From NCBI RefSeq assembly GCF_000150275.1, contig NW_002060944.1, positions 1,430,957-1,494,956 on the forward strand: a DNA stretch of 64,000 nt, written 5' to 3'. This DNA comes from Trichoplax adhaerens (lineage: Eukaryota > Placozoa > Uniplacotomia > Trichoplacea > Trichoplacidae). Below are positions 12,436 through 24,638 of the stretch, piece after piece (within the stretch, counting starts at the first letter, position 1; each line of letters starts with the position of its first letter). The notes under the pieces are model-generated. The model had not been told where the DNA came from and did no database searches. It saw only the letters and a list, made by a program, of their open reading frames with translations. Both the position numbers and the translations under genes were made by a program.

Positions 12436-15400
12436 ATGAGTGGTTTAGGTAAGTGCAACTGCTGTAGTTGAAGAGTGGAAGTGTTACGCTAGAAGTGAAA
12501 ATTCTAGCTTTAAAATACTCTTGTAACGCATGAGAACCTTTTGTATTTGACAATGGCATTCTACTATTTGATGCAGTCATGACGGTTAGCAATCTAGTCG
12601 AGCTAGGGTCTAATTTTTTATTCTAATTTCCATGCAATTGAAATGCAAATTTGTCATATTGATCAAGACGATACAGCTTGACAATCCCCTATTCGAAATA
12701 ATCTTATCATCGATGTTAAGATATACTGTCGTTATTGGTCATATACAAGATGTTGAGGGGGTTCAAATAGAAGAAGAAGAAAACCAACCTTTGAAGTTAG
12801 ACTATATTGCAGGCTATCATTTTTTATTCAAGGGTGTAATGCAGTGGTCCAACTTGAACGAGTCCAGTATAGTATGTCTCGTTATTCCTTAACGGCAGCG
12901 ACATTAGATCGACATTACGATCACATAGATAGGTAGATTATCGCACATTGTACTATAAAAATCCTATAGAATTGAAAAGCAAGTTAACTGTCATGGCAGT
13001 AAACGTATCGTTTAAACAAGCGTCTCCTACTTTTTACTGGTACACGACAATGGCATAAGGACACAAAGATCCCAATGGATACCACTCGAAAGCGATAATT
13101 TACAGTACATGTAGACGTTTCGTTACTCTTCTTCACCGCTTCATAAGTAGATGTATTTTTCTGACTGCCATCGGATCCATTCCATCTGTAGTAGTCAAGA
13201 TGATGAACGAAGCTACCCTGCGTGCCAATTTAAATATGAAAATACTTTTCTTCATTATTGATAAAATTTGAAACGCTATGACAATGTCAGCTATAATTTC
13301 ATGATATAGTTTCACTTCTCTTCTTCGAATCAGAAGTAGACGAAATTACTGCTATTGGATCTCTCCCATCTGTAGTAGCCAAGAATATGAACTAAGCTAT
13401 CTTACGAGTCAATTACAATATTAAAATACTTGTCTTCACTAGTGATATAATTTGAAACGCTATTCGATTGTCTACCGTAATTGCATTATTTACTTATACA
13501 TTTTACTACTTCTCTTCTTCTCCAATTCATAAGTAGACGTATTTTTCCTACTTCCATCCAACCTGATCCATCTGTAGTAGTCAAGATTATAAACTAAGCT
13601 ACCTTACGTATCAATTTATATTAAAATACTTCTCTTCACTAATGATATAATTTGAAACGCTATCAGATTACCAGCCATAATTTCGTTACTGTATTTAGTT
13701 GTAATAACGGATAGGTATATGGGATTGACAAGACGAGAAAAAATCGTACATCAGTTATTAAAATATCAAAAGTGCTTGTAGATGTTAAATTAAATCATGA
13801 TTCAATTAACGGTCGAATAAAGACAGTTTCTGATCACCATTTCGTACGGATTAACCGTTGCTATCATATTTTTATAGGTAGTAGTAAGCGAGGACTTAAG
13901 CTAGACTTTGATAAACGAGGACCACCTCGTCGAAAATCTCCTGTTCAACCAAAAGTACAAGTGTAAGTTCTAAAAACTACTTCAATTTTCATTTCAATGT
14001 CTAATTTAATTAGGATAGCTAATCGATGCTTACTTCACTAGCTAAATGATGATATAATAATACCTAAATTTCGCTGTATGCGCATCTAGTAATCCTATCG
14101 AAGAACATAAACTAGGAACACAAGGAACTTTAACAATCGATGGACAGGTATCATCTGCAAAACTAAACTAGCACTATCTTTTTATCTTGTTTGCTTTACT
14201 TTACTGTAGCCTCTACATACTTTAATCGCTAAATGCAGCACAAAGGCTTGAAACAGTACCACATCATTTAGCACAATAGGACAGACTGTCCTTTGTCGTA
14301 ATACAGTACAATATGATTTATTCTTTAGATTCTGTAACTACTATTTCTGCTCAGGTCTAGACTCATCTATGTACCTACAACAAGTACAGTATTGAGTACC
14401 CTAACTTTAATTTATTCTTGATAGAATTATAGTTTTGTTGCAACCGATTTGATCGATGAAGGTGAAATCGGCCGTGGTGCATATGGCACTGTAAACAAGA
14501 TGCTACATGAAGAGAGTAAAACTTTAATGGGTGTAAAGGTATTTATTTCAGTTCTGAATGATAAGAAGCATGTCACCTTGGTTAAATTTCCTTTGCGATA
14601 TAGTATAAATATATTCCCTGTCAATTTTAAATGAATTCTGTAACTGACTTCATCCAATCATAAACTGAAAGAATACCGAATTAAAATAAACGTTAGAGTA
14701 GTTATTTACATTAGCATTACCTTTCACAGAGAATTCGAGCTGAAGTAGACGGACTAGAGCAACGCAGACTATTAATGGATTTAGATGTTGTAATTAAAAG
14801 CCGTTGCGAATATATCGTGAAGTTCTATGGAGCCGTTTTCCATGAGGTACATCTTGTATGAGTATAAATATAAATGTGTTCGATAATTATTATTGGCTAC
14901 TATCGCATATTTTCTTACCATATTCAACACCCATTAGCATGAATTAACAGCTATAAATTTTAGCGTAACTTCGTGAGATTGTTCATATTCGCTTTAAATT
15001 TAATACTACAGATGACTATTAGTCACAACATTTACAGGCTGTGATCATTTCCTTTATAGTTTATATTCAGCCTATAATTATCGGTGCCACTTAAAACCCA
15101 TGAATATATATATTTATTAGCAATGTACTTGAATTTTTTGGATTTAATATCTCAACTTAATGATACTACACACATATATAGGGTGATGCTTGGATTTGTA
15201 TGGAATTAATGACTATATCACTAGATAAATTCTCGAAATTAGTCTATTGCAATTTAAAGCAAACCTTTCCTGAAGATTTTTTAGGCAAAATCTCCGTTGC
15301 TGTAAGTTATCTAATAATATCTAGGCATTAAAATGTATTCATGAATTAGTTTATATTAAGAACTGTCTCGCAAGTGGTGTTTAGTTACCGTCCTACCTTT

Positions 15401-17125
15401 ATGCTGGTATACTCGCCTAAGTTTAAATTATTCTCTCATGTCACTAATTAGGTCGTTAGAGCTTTAAATTATTTAAAAACTGAACTAAATATAATTCACA
15501 GAGGTAAGATTACTAATTAAGATATCTTTTGCTAGAACCAGTTGACAAGTACTTGTAATCAATATTATTTCTTTCAATTAGTTGCCGGATTGAGATCATT
15601 TTGTATTTCTCAATCTCTTCATTTTTGTTTGATACAGTACTATTGTTTACGATTAATCACTAGTTTTTATACAATTCCCTAAATGCTAAAGATAGCCTAT
15701 TTGTACAATTTAAATTTAAAGCGAAATCAGAATACTAATTATTAGCACCTTCATATACCGTCTGTAAAACACTATGATCATGACGTAAATTTACTATCTG
15801 TTATGGGGTACTAAAACTAGAAGTTCCTAGTACGAATTTCTTTAGCATTTTTCTAAGACGACTATTGAAATTTAAAAGTAGTCATATTACAGATTTTAAT
15901 TGTATTTTGCTATTATGTTACTATCTGACAAATGAAATATAATAAATTAGACGTGAAGCCATCTAATATTCTTCTGGACGATAATGGAAACGTTAAGCTT
16001 TGTGATTTTGGTATAAGTGGTAAACTTGTTGATTCTATAGCAAAAACTCGTGACGCCGGTTGTAGACCGTATATGGCTGTAAGTATTTCGTGTGATTTCA
16101 TCACAATTGCCACGCAGATATATCGATTATTTTTATCGTACATGAGCAAGTTTTCGATTAATCAATAACACCATCAGCACTATACATATATGTACAATAT
16201 TGTTGACTGTGATTATTTATATTTAATAGCCTGAGCGTATAAATCCTGAAACTGCTCGCGATGGTTATGATGTTCGATCAGACATATGGAGCTTGGGGAT
16301 TACACTTGTAGGCACTTGCAATTTAGCATTCTTGATATACACAATTAAGCTTACGAGACTAATTTTTATAACAGGTCGAATTGGCAACTGGAAAATTTCC
16401 TTATCCCCAGTGGAAAACAATCTTTGAGCAATTATCTCAGGTTGTTAGCGGGCCTGCACCTCGTTTAGTGAATACTTCCGGAAAACAGTTTACTGATGAA
16501 TTTATAAGTTTCGTGCATAGTTGGTGAGATTAAATGCTTTGACTTCAATCGAGTGATTGTAATAAATTACTGGGATTACAGCAAATTTTTCTAATACTAA
16601 TTGTATGCATTCATGATACCATAATACTTAGCTTAATTAAAGAAGTCGCTAAGCGACCAAAGTATGGAGCCATCATGGTAAGAAAGTATTCAGCTGTTTA
16701 AGTCGAATATACTGTATAATGAAGTCTATAGTACAATCGAAATTTAGGAAAATTAATAATAGAAATATAACTTGTTTTACTGAATGAAATAGAAACCTGA
16801 AATGCGTCTATACAGTACTCATACGAGTACCGTTCTACATTTTTCCATTGTATTAAATAAAAGTAAAATTGTATTTCTACTTTATTAATTTTCACTTAAT
16901 TTGTTTTCTATAAGTAGTATACGGATTAAATACTTCTTTGACTAACTGTGAGTAACGGAGAAAGTGAATAACTATATTTACTAACTCTACCACTCTTTAA
17001 CATAGGAACATCCTTTCATAAAGAAATATCAATCGTCCGATATAGTCGCTGCCAATTACGTTAAGGGTGTTTTAGCCGAAACTCAGTATCGATTGTCTAC
17101 TATTTTATACGATTCTGATAAATAA
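12436..17125 (+). CDS. MAP2K4: Dual-specificity MAP kinase kinase 4 (MKK4)
   Basis: Activates JNK and p38 MAP kinases by phosphorylating Thr and Tyr of their activation loops. Twelve exons: 12436-12448, 13878-13962, 14090-14147, 14425-14538, 14730-14846, 15182-15301, 15452-15503, 15951-16078, 16230-16307, 16375-16523, 16632-16677, 17006-17125. They total 1,080 bases (359 aa) with all phases consistent. Visible features: an N-terminal MAPK-docking D-site (KRGLKL, residues 8-13), glycine loop GRGAYG (68-73), ATP lysine K90, catalytic HRD (185-187), DFG (205-207), the MKK4-type activation loop SIAKT with predicted phospho-acceptors S215 and T219, and MAPER. The first coding exon is only 13 bases (MSGL plus one base), chosen because its phase joins exactly to the docking-site exon. 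The family member is chosen over MKK3/6 and MKK7 by the whole-length match, including the pre-kinase segment. Converges with BRAT1, 691 bases between stops. Confidence 0.95.
13121..13690. repeat. Three tandem repeats of about 190 bases in MAP2K4 intron 1
   Basis: Three diverged units at about 13121-13307, 13308-13500 and 13501-13690. Each runs through a CTCTTCTTC start, AAGTAGACG or close variant, CCATCTGTAGTAG, a GAACTAAGCTA-like word, TAAAATACTT, TTCACT, ATAATTTGAAACGCTAT and a closing ATAATTTC. They lie wholly inside the first intron of MAP2K4. Confidence 0.9.
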
Positions 17126-17816
17126 TTGATTTGCTTTGCTTAGTTTTAATTTATCTTTTAACCGTGGATTTTGCTATTATTCAATAGCATCCATTTTGAA
17201 TGTGTGATTGCTTTATCAGATTACAATTTTAATCCATAAAATTCAGCTTTTATTGTACTCTACAGTATGTACTGTTAGTTCGATTCATGTGAAAGATTTT
17301 TGTGTTATAACTGTACTGCTTTAATATTTAGCATCAAGGATAATATAATGCTAAATAATTCTTCAAATCAACTTGTTCCATGTAAATATATACGACGACA
17401 CTTTGCTGATATAATTATTTTTAGGTGTATGTTAAATTTGTCATCCGTCTCAGTTAAATATTTGTATCCGTTTGGATTGGTGTTTGTTCTTGTAATCTTT
17501 AAGCTTCATCAATGTAATCATGACTTGCATTTGGGTCGTCAATACATGAAAATCGAACAAATCCGCAATTGAACAAGGAAATAACTTGATTAAATTGCCG
17601 AAATTTAGTTCAATCAATGTATTTATTTTATTTAGTAATTTTACTTCGGTATTTACACGTTTAAGTATATCAGGAGTTATAATTTTATCTCGTATACCGC
17701 TTCTACTTTAAGATAATAGTCAACTTTGGCAGAGTATTCTCTTGTCAATGAATAGCCAACCATACACTTGTACTTTACACTTACGAACTATCTACTTTAA
17801 TTATTAATTATGGACA
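17126..17816. other. Convergent 3' spacer between MAP2K4 and BRAT1
   Basis: Holds the two 3' untranslated regions and polyadenylation signals; no coding exon seen. The open frame at 17300-17572 has no homology that I recognise. Confidence 0.5.
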
Positions 17817-20800
17817 TCAGTAACAATCTAGCAAGGTATCCTGATTGGCAATGAATAATAAATCATTCATTAGGCGCTTTACATTAAAGTGACTTTGTCT
17901 GGCGTCATCGCACGCTTGGATTAAGTTGTGGTAGTTGGTGCTCATTATTTTTTCAAAAAATTCATTGCACGTTAAGTGATTATCTGGCTCTGTCTTGATA
18001 CGATCGTCGAATTCTCTATAATATGGAAGATAGTAATTACAATGAATAAAACCATAAGATATAAAATTTTATAAAGTAACCAGGAATAAACCTTAATTGC
18101 TCAGTAATTGCAGCTTTAGAATCTGCCAATAGGTCAAGATTCAATTTAGTTTGCAGAGATAATAGTATAGCACAACTCTCCTGCCGGATGACAACATCGC
18201 AGTCCTCTATTGCATCCTGAAGTGCAATAGCACACCCGCTAAGTACCAGTGATAATATAATCTTACTATTATGACTAGTTATAGTGTAATGTTTCGCTGT
18301 AGCCTCAGTACAACTTTCTTGCCAGTGTCGCTCAATAAATGCTTTCCAAAACAAAAGTCCGCGTCTTTTAACTTCCCAGTCTAAATCATGGCAGCTTTGA
18401 CGTAGAGTACTAGTAATATTACCTGTTGCACAATTACAACCAAGAAATAAATACTGCGAGATGTCAAACCGCTTTATATTCGATACAGTTGAATTACATA
18501 ACAAAAGAATTCATAATAATGTTAATGTACATACTTTCATTTCTTAATACGTTTATAATATCTTGAGCTGTCTCACTTGCACAATTGCCTACATCTTTTA
18601 ATATAAATCCATACTTGAAGCATTGAATCACAAGATCGATTGCACTGCGTCTTGCTAAAGCTTCCGTATCATTTAATATAATTTGAAAAACTGCATCAGA
18701 AATCTATAAAAGATTAAGATTAGAGTCACAAGATGCTAAGGAGATATCGTTTGCAAGGCATGTTATCCATAAGGATATGATACCTTATTTTCTTTGAACA
18801 CTGGATCTAGATCATCAGGTTTAGAGATAGCACTGCATAGCTGGCACATAGAATTTAACGCCGATGCTTTAACGAATCCTTCATCATCATTTGAGAGTTT
18901 CCAAATTTTTTCAACCAGATCACCATTGATTACTTGCTGGTATATTTCTTTGTTTCCTTAAAATATAAATTTACAACTATTGATCATGAGAGTCAGCTAT
19001 TTTTCACTATTCAAAATTTATTAACCTTTTGCCTTTATAAATACACTCATTGCTAAGGCTATCCCAGAATCTCTTACTTCCCACCTTGCGTCGTCCAAGG
19101 CACAAGATATACAATGCAGTAAGTTGCATCCTTCGTTACTATTAAAAATGGCTTCAGTAGAGGAAAAGGTAATAGTTAACACACCTACTATGCATATCAT
19201 TGATTTATTCATGATAACTCAATTGTAAATCTATAGAATACATATATTATTGTGCTACATTAAAAGGTTACCCTGATTGCTGCTAATTCTATATGTATCT
19301 AACAGTAAGATAATTTCATCATCGTTTAACTCTAACAAGATTTCCGATAACAGATTCAAGCTTTTAATTAAGATCTAGAAGGGATACGAAAAATTAAATT
19401 AAATAAAAATAATCAATAGCAATTACAAAAGGTACTTTACGCACCGCCTCCTCTAGATCAATTTGGTTGATAGCGGCTAATATAACATAGACAGGGTCAA
19501 TTGCTTCACCTAATTAAAATAATATACAGTATTACATCATCTCCATTAAGCAAGAAGTTCACATTATAATCGAAAATATGCAATCAAAAATAACATATTC
19601 TAGAGAGCTAACATCAGAAATTTTTAAGAAGTTGTGCACTATACCTAACAAGGGGCAAAATGGTAGTTGCGATTGTCGGATGATTTTAATTTGTTTAATA
19701 GAATGAGATACAAAATCTAATGCAGCCCTCGCAATTTTTATACTGCCAGTAATATTATCATTAACTTTACTAATTGTTTCTTTAGTTAACAACGACGGAC
19801 AACTACACAAGGCGAACAGTACGACGACAGAATTAATCCATGTTGCCGAAACTAGATCTTGGTAACCCTAACAGAAAACAAAAATTTAAATGTCTTTTTC
19901 TTACAAGAGGTTTGCAAAAATATTCGTTCAACCTTAACGATATAAATACATTTCATAGGTTTATACTTCAAAGGTACTTCATTTACCATATTAAATAAAT
20001 AAATAATGGACTCTATGGAATGACAAACTATTGCAGCCTGCGACTGTGCTTTTCCTAAAGAAACGGTTGTTAGGATGGAATCCAAATGTTTTTGGAGTGC
20101 CGATAATTGCTACGCACAAAATAGAAAAAAAACAATTAAAAGGTAATTCACTACAGTCATTGCAGAATAATATCTAATTCGTTTCCTGTAATTAAATATT
20201 ATAAAGGGATAAATGGCTAACATTTGATTATTCGCAATACATACATCTGCCAATATAGGCGCTTTTAAAATATCCAAAGAAATGTCAATAGATCTTTCTA
20301 AGCTAACATCTTGTTCATCCCTAGTGAACATCCCATACATAACCAAATGTAGAGGACGGTAGAGGATCTCAGATAGAAGCTTTGGATTGCATATTGATAA
20401 TTCCCTACGCGGTAGGAGGCATCAAGGTTACACAAACTAATAAATGAACATGGAAGCATTCGATATTCGAATTGGTTACCTAGGAACTGCATTGTTGTAG
20501 AACGATAACGACGCACACAACTGCATTCCAGTTGTAATAAAACCTCTACGGTACAGTGCTAATGGCATCGACAACCATGTAGTGGCAAGAAGATTGTTCG
20601 AATGATTGTCATGTTTGTGGTTTAATTTGCTACGATCTGAATTGACAAACGCATTCCAATTTAAATCCCATGATCTGAAATAAGGCAGATTACAAGCAGA
20701 ATTAATATGTATGATCATCATTTACAGTCAAAAGTATAAGCACTACTATGAATAAATAGTTTGATATCTAACAATAAGGATATACAATAAGTGCATGTAT

Positions 20801-22541
20801 ACAAATAGAATATAATCATTACGTAATAAATTTGCTGCAAATATTCTTGAATATTGATGTTACTTGATTGCACGCTACAAAATCTCCGGTATGTAGAATA
20901 TGGTGAATACAGCATCCAAGTGTAGGAAAACTGTTCAAAATTAGATGTAAACCTTGTTCATCAGCTAATGCAAGATAATCCACTATGATTGCTATTGCTG
21001 ACAACTGACTATCAATACTAGCCAAAGATAGCTTAGACTGGGTAAGCAAGTTGCTGATTTCATTGATTACGTCATTATAATATTGCAAATCCATAGGTTC
21101 TTGATCACAGCTGTGCTCTTGAAAATGATGTCTACCGTGCCACAATAGATATTGGACAACAAAGTTAATCGCACTCTTCATAACAAATATACTATCATCA
21201 CCAAGCGCAGACAAGCCAACCGTTACCATATCTATGAGACAAACCAAAAGTATTCAAGTAACATGTATAAATCTAGCGAGTAGAAATGTTGGCAAGATCT
21301 ACCGTATACATGATACCCATAGCAGCCATAATTGCGTATCTACAGATTTCGAGGCAGACATTACATAAACAAAGTCTCGTACAGTACAATAGGCAACACT
21401 TTGTCATCGTGAAGGATTGCATCCTGCCACTGACAGATTTGATTACCAAAGTTTAATTGATTAATTCTCAAGTTATTGAAAGGTCAGAGCAAAGATAATT
21501 TCGATGTAAATCAGATATGAAAAGTCTTTCGGTGTAGTAAATTCGCATTAAATTTTACTTGATAAAAAATTATCAGTATCAAGCGCGTTGAATTGTAGTT
21601 GTATGTGTAAACTGATAGACTTACAGATGCTAACATAGCAATCAATGTTGAATTATTTATTAAAATTTGAATACAGGAAATAGCTGTGAATGCAAACGTA
21701 GCAGTATAATAAAGTATTTGCGAACAGGTAGATTCTATTTTATATGGTAATCAATTTATGATAGCGTCATCAATTTGCACCCTTCAAAGTAGTTGAATTA
21801 TATATAGCCTTACTAATCTACTAAATTTTAGACAGGATTGAATTTATAACTATAATTCAAAATTCATTATGTGATAACTATTGTAGGGTCGTTGGTGCCG
21901 TTTTATAGTACTGTATAGTGCAGCTCTTGATATTCTACAATGCTTTTAAAGCACATAAATTAATTCCATCAGACTATCAATCGGTTTAAACAACTTATCC
22001 TAGCAATTTCATGACATGATGTTATTATTATAATCAGCTATTTTCCATAAGCTATTATTTCATGCATTCATTGCATCGATGAAATTGCATTTATTATCAA
22101 CATACCTTTAGCAACAATCCAGTTAAAACTTCGACGACAAGGTATTAAATTATTGGCTGCTTTAAAATATGCATCCCGAACGGTAGCTGACTTCCAACTA
22201 GATTGTGAAGGCATGGAAGCCAACAAATCGAGTAGATTATATTGCCTTAGATTTTGCATACGTTGGAAATAGAAAGGCCATGCAGCTAACATGCCTATCA
22301 GTCTTATAGCGAAAGCTGTAATAACTGCCTTATCTTGGTCTAGGCTATCATAAATAAATTGCAAGATCCAATCTTGGCCCAGTCTTTCAACCTGTATTTC
22401 ACAGCGACATACAGTAGATAACCATGATAACAATTTTTCAACTGATGTATCATCAATAAAACGGCTAGGATCGCGCATAAAGGAATTTAGTACAGCCTTT
22501 AGCAGGTTGATATGCTCATCATCCAATTGCATTAACTCCAT
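17817..22541 (-). CDS. BRAT1: BRCA1-associated ATM activator 1 homologue
   Basis: BRAT1 is a HEAT-repeat protein first linked to BRCA1/ATM signalling and later shown to bind the INTS11/INTS9 endonuclease module of Integrator. Thirteen exons, transcription order: 22106-22541, 20823-21231, 20480-20674, 20245-20404, 19933-20109, 19645-19867, 19445-19509, 19272-19374, 19026-19187, 18784-18956, 18535-18703, 18092-18422, 17817-18015. Total 2,802 bases, 933 aa, all phases consistent (human about 821). Diagnostic matches, from memory of vertebrate BRAT1: DDTSVEKLLSWL near the start, GLSALGDDSIFVMKSA, IARAALDF, DARWEVRDSGIAL, RDLDWEV-like HDLDWEVKRRGL, RQESCAILLSLQTKL and a terminal Asp-Cys-Tyr. The start at 22541 is the first in-frame ATG and gives an N-terminus colinear with the human one. 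The acceptor of exon 9 could be three bases further in. Intron 1 is unusually long for this region (about 870 bases). Confidence 0.92.
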
Positions 22542-23189
22542 TGCAATGTCGCATTTATGTACATCAATCACCCATCAATTTTGTGCTTGACCTTATAATC
22601 AATCGCGCAATTTTAAATTAAAAATTGAAGCTTAATAAGAAATCAACCTAAAGTTACTATTGCATTAGGATATATACATTAATTATTATTACTTATCTTT
22701 ACCTGTATGGGCGAAACCTTTAGCTTGGAGCTTGCGTTTGCTGGGCAAAACTTCAATTAATTCTAGTACAGTACTTGCAAGGTAGCTGTCTACAGTCCAC
22801 ACACCGTGCCTAGACTGTAGAATCTAGTGTACTGTACAGTACAGTACTGTATTGTACTGTACACTGTACTGTACTTTGCTTGCTCTCAATACTGTACTGT
22901 ATACTGTAGTATTGCACTACCAACTGACAAGTTTGTTTACTCACAGTAAATAGAATAGGAAGAGTAATTGCAACAACTAATCATTTCAAAATTTCTGTAA
23001 GGGTAGGCCGAAAGTGATCTTATTTACCTCAACTAGATTATGTTTCAATCGCCATCAGGAATAAAATACTATAGCAACTCCTCTACCATAATTATACTAC
23101 TTGAATCGTCTTTCAAAGACATGCAAACTTCATCAAAAGACTCAGCTCCTTTGTTTATATACAAAAGGTTATATCTATCTCTCAAGGAA
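22542..23189. other. BRAT1 upstream region with TACTGTAC cluster
   Basis: No exon found. A dense run of TACTGTAC/GTACAGTA words lies at 22755-22910, just 5' of BRAT1, including long alternating stretches near 22835-22880. Confidence 0.6.
22755..22910. repeat. TACTGTAC cluster 5' of BRAT1
   Basis: Repeated TACTGTACAGTACAGTACTG-type sequence around 22835-22880 with further copies at 22765 and 22895-22910. It is the densest of the four clusters and could form cruciform or hairpin structures. It lies about 220-370 bases upstream of the BRAT1 start codon. Confidence 0.75.
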
Positions 23190-23260
23190 GCATCGGTGGT
23201 TCAGTGGTAGAATTCTCGCCTGCCACGCGGGAGGCCCGGGTTCGATTCCCGGCCGATGCA
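23190..23260 (+). tRNA. tRNA-Gly-GCC: tRNA-Gly (anticodon GCC)
   Basis: A 71-base cloverleaf without intron. Acceptor arms GCATCGG (23190-23196) and CCGATGC (23253-23259) pair perfectly, with discriminator A at 23260. The D-arm/A box is TGGTTCAGTGG, the anticodon loop CTGCCAC has GCC at 23222-23224, and the T-arm/B box is GGTTCGATTCC. The sequence is almost the canonical animal tRNA-Gly(GCC). CCA is not encoded, as usual in eukaryotes. Confidence 0.98.
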
Positions 23261-23266
23261 ACTTAC

Positions 23267-23277
23267 TTTTTTTTTTT
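23267..23277 (+). terminator. RNA polymerase III terminator
   Basis: Run of 11 T on the + strand beginning six bases after the tRNA-Gly discriminator base, as expected for Pol III termination. Confidence 0.9.
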
Positions 23278-24638
23278 CTTGCTTCTTTTTGGACTGCAGC
23301 CACATCGAATGAAATTAATAATTAATGAATTCATTCGATTAATTTTGCAAGAATTTGAGGTTATTCGTTAATAAATGCAGCCACTACACGATACAATACT
23401 GTATTGCACCTACACTAACTGCATGTAATACATGTCATCTAGATTCTTTAGTACAAAAACTACGGATGCAGCAACAGGAACCTTTCTTCACTATTCCCTG
23501 ACAGCAACCACGTTTTGAAGTGCAGCAAATAGTAAAATGATTTTGTAAAATAAGATATATATGTCACGGACAATGTATATACAGTATAACACCTGTAACT
23601 TTAAGCGGCTCGTAGCAATATAAAAATGAGGGCCAACTCGCAGTCTTACAGTATACAGTACTTGCTTTTTACTATCGATAGGCATAATCATGGACTACTA
23701 AATTTACGGTGATTTTATTAGGTCACAGCGTAATCTATGATTTACGCACAGCATTAGCCTCCATATTGACTGTGGATAGCAAAAATCGCGTTTTTCAGAG
23801 ATAAGAGAGGCTGTACTTTACGCTCCTATGATATACAAATTCCCAAATGTATCAATAGAAGCATCAAAATTTGCCGTAGCAATAAACTGCAATGAGATAC
23901 TTTCATGATCAAATTTTATTTTACTTTGGCCAAATGAGTCAGTAGAAACATCGAAATTTCCAGAAGCGATAAACTGCAATGTTTCCAATGAGATGCTTTC
24001 ATGATCAAATTTTATTTTACTTTGGCCAAATGAGTCAATAGAAGCATCGAAATTTCCCGTAGCGATAAACTGCAATGTTTCCAGTGCGATGCTTTCATGA
24101 TCAAATTTTATTTTACTTTATTAGCCTGACACTGAGCTAACGAATTCACCTTGAATGCATACTCACAAAAATCATCGGTTTACGATAACACACTTTAGTT
24201 AATATCAGTTAGTTTACTTTGCATTTGTTAAAACTAGTTCACACGAACTACTGTACAAATTGAGTTTTGAATAGCGTTATCCAGTGAGTATTAAATTATT
24301 ACTACTATGTAGTTACTGTACATTATGAAATGATTTAAATTATGTTGCTCTTACTGTCGCTAAGAATTTAATCGCACAGTAAGTCACAGATGAAGCCAGA
24401 ATCAAAGCACTCCGCAACTAATGCATATCCAATTTTATAGATAGATAAGCGTATATAGCCCCAAAAATTAATTTAGTGTCATTTTATGCATTGCATTCAA
24501 AGTTTTCAGTTGAATGTGCAATCAAATACAGTCTATTTTGCTACATTCATAGAATAGCAGTCAATAAACTGTACAGTACATCTATTATGTAGTTAGTATA
24601 CTTTGCATTAGACTACAACAAAAAACGAATTGTATACC
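23278..24638. other. Spacer between tRNA-Gly and MBOAT7
   Basis: No recognisable gene. Contains the 96-base repeat block (23830-24118). The rest is AT-rich unique sequence with scattered TACAGTA words and probably includes the MBOAT7 3' untranslated region near its right end. Confidence 0.5.
23830..24118 (-). repeat. Nearly three tandem 96-base units, open in one frame
   Basis: The word CATGATCAAATTTTATTTTA recurs at 23904, 24000 and 24096, a period of exactly 96 bases, hence 32 codons. On the - strand the frame stays open across the units (23818-24075), each carrying FIATGNFDASID-, SFGQSKIKFDHESIS-type sequence. There is no ATG in the frame and no gene around it that I recognise. It may be an exon of an unrecognised gene or a chance open frame maintained by a period divisible by three. 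Confidence 0.8.

Noticed and set aside
12052-12471. Overlapping open frames of 139, 115 and 84 codons on both strands
   Set aside because: They overlap in opposite directions, two of the three lack an ATG start, none matches a family I know, and the right end contains the MAP2K4 first exon. Probably 5' flank with locally higher GC.
12632-12892. 86-codon open frame on + in MAP2K4 intron 1
   Set aside because: No homology, no splice sites that fit the kinase frame; the 13-base exon joins 13878 directly in phase.
13133-13315. Open frame on - inside MAP2K4 intron 1
   Set aside because: It lies within the 190-base tandem repeats and is broken in the other units.
23101-23325. Open frame on + across the tRNA
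   Set aside because: It reads straight through the tRNA-Gly gene and its T-run.
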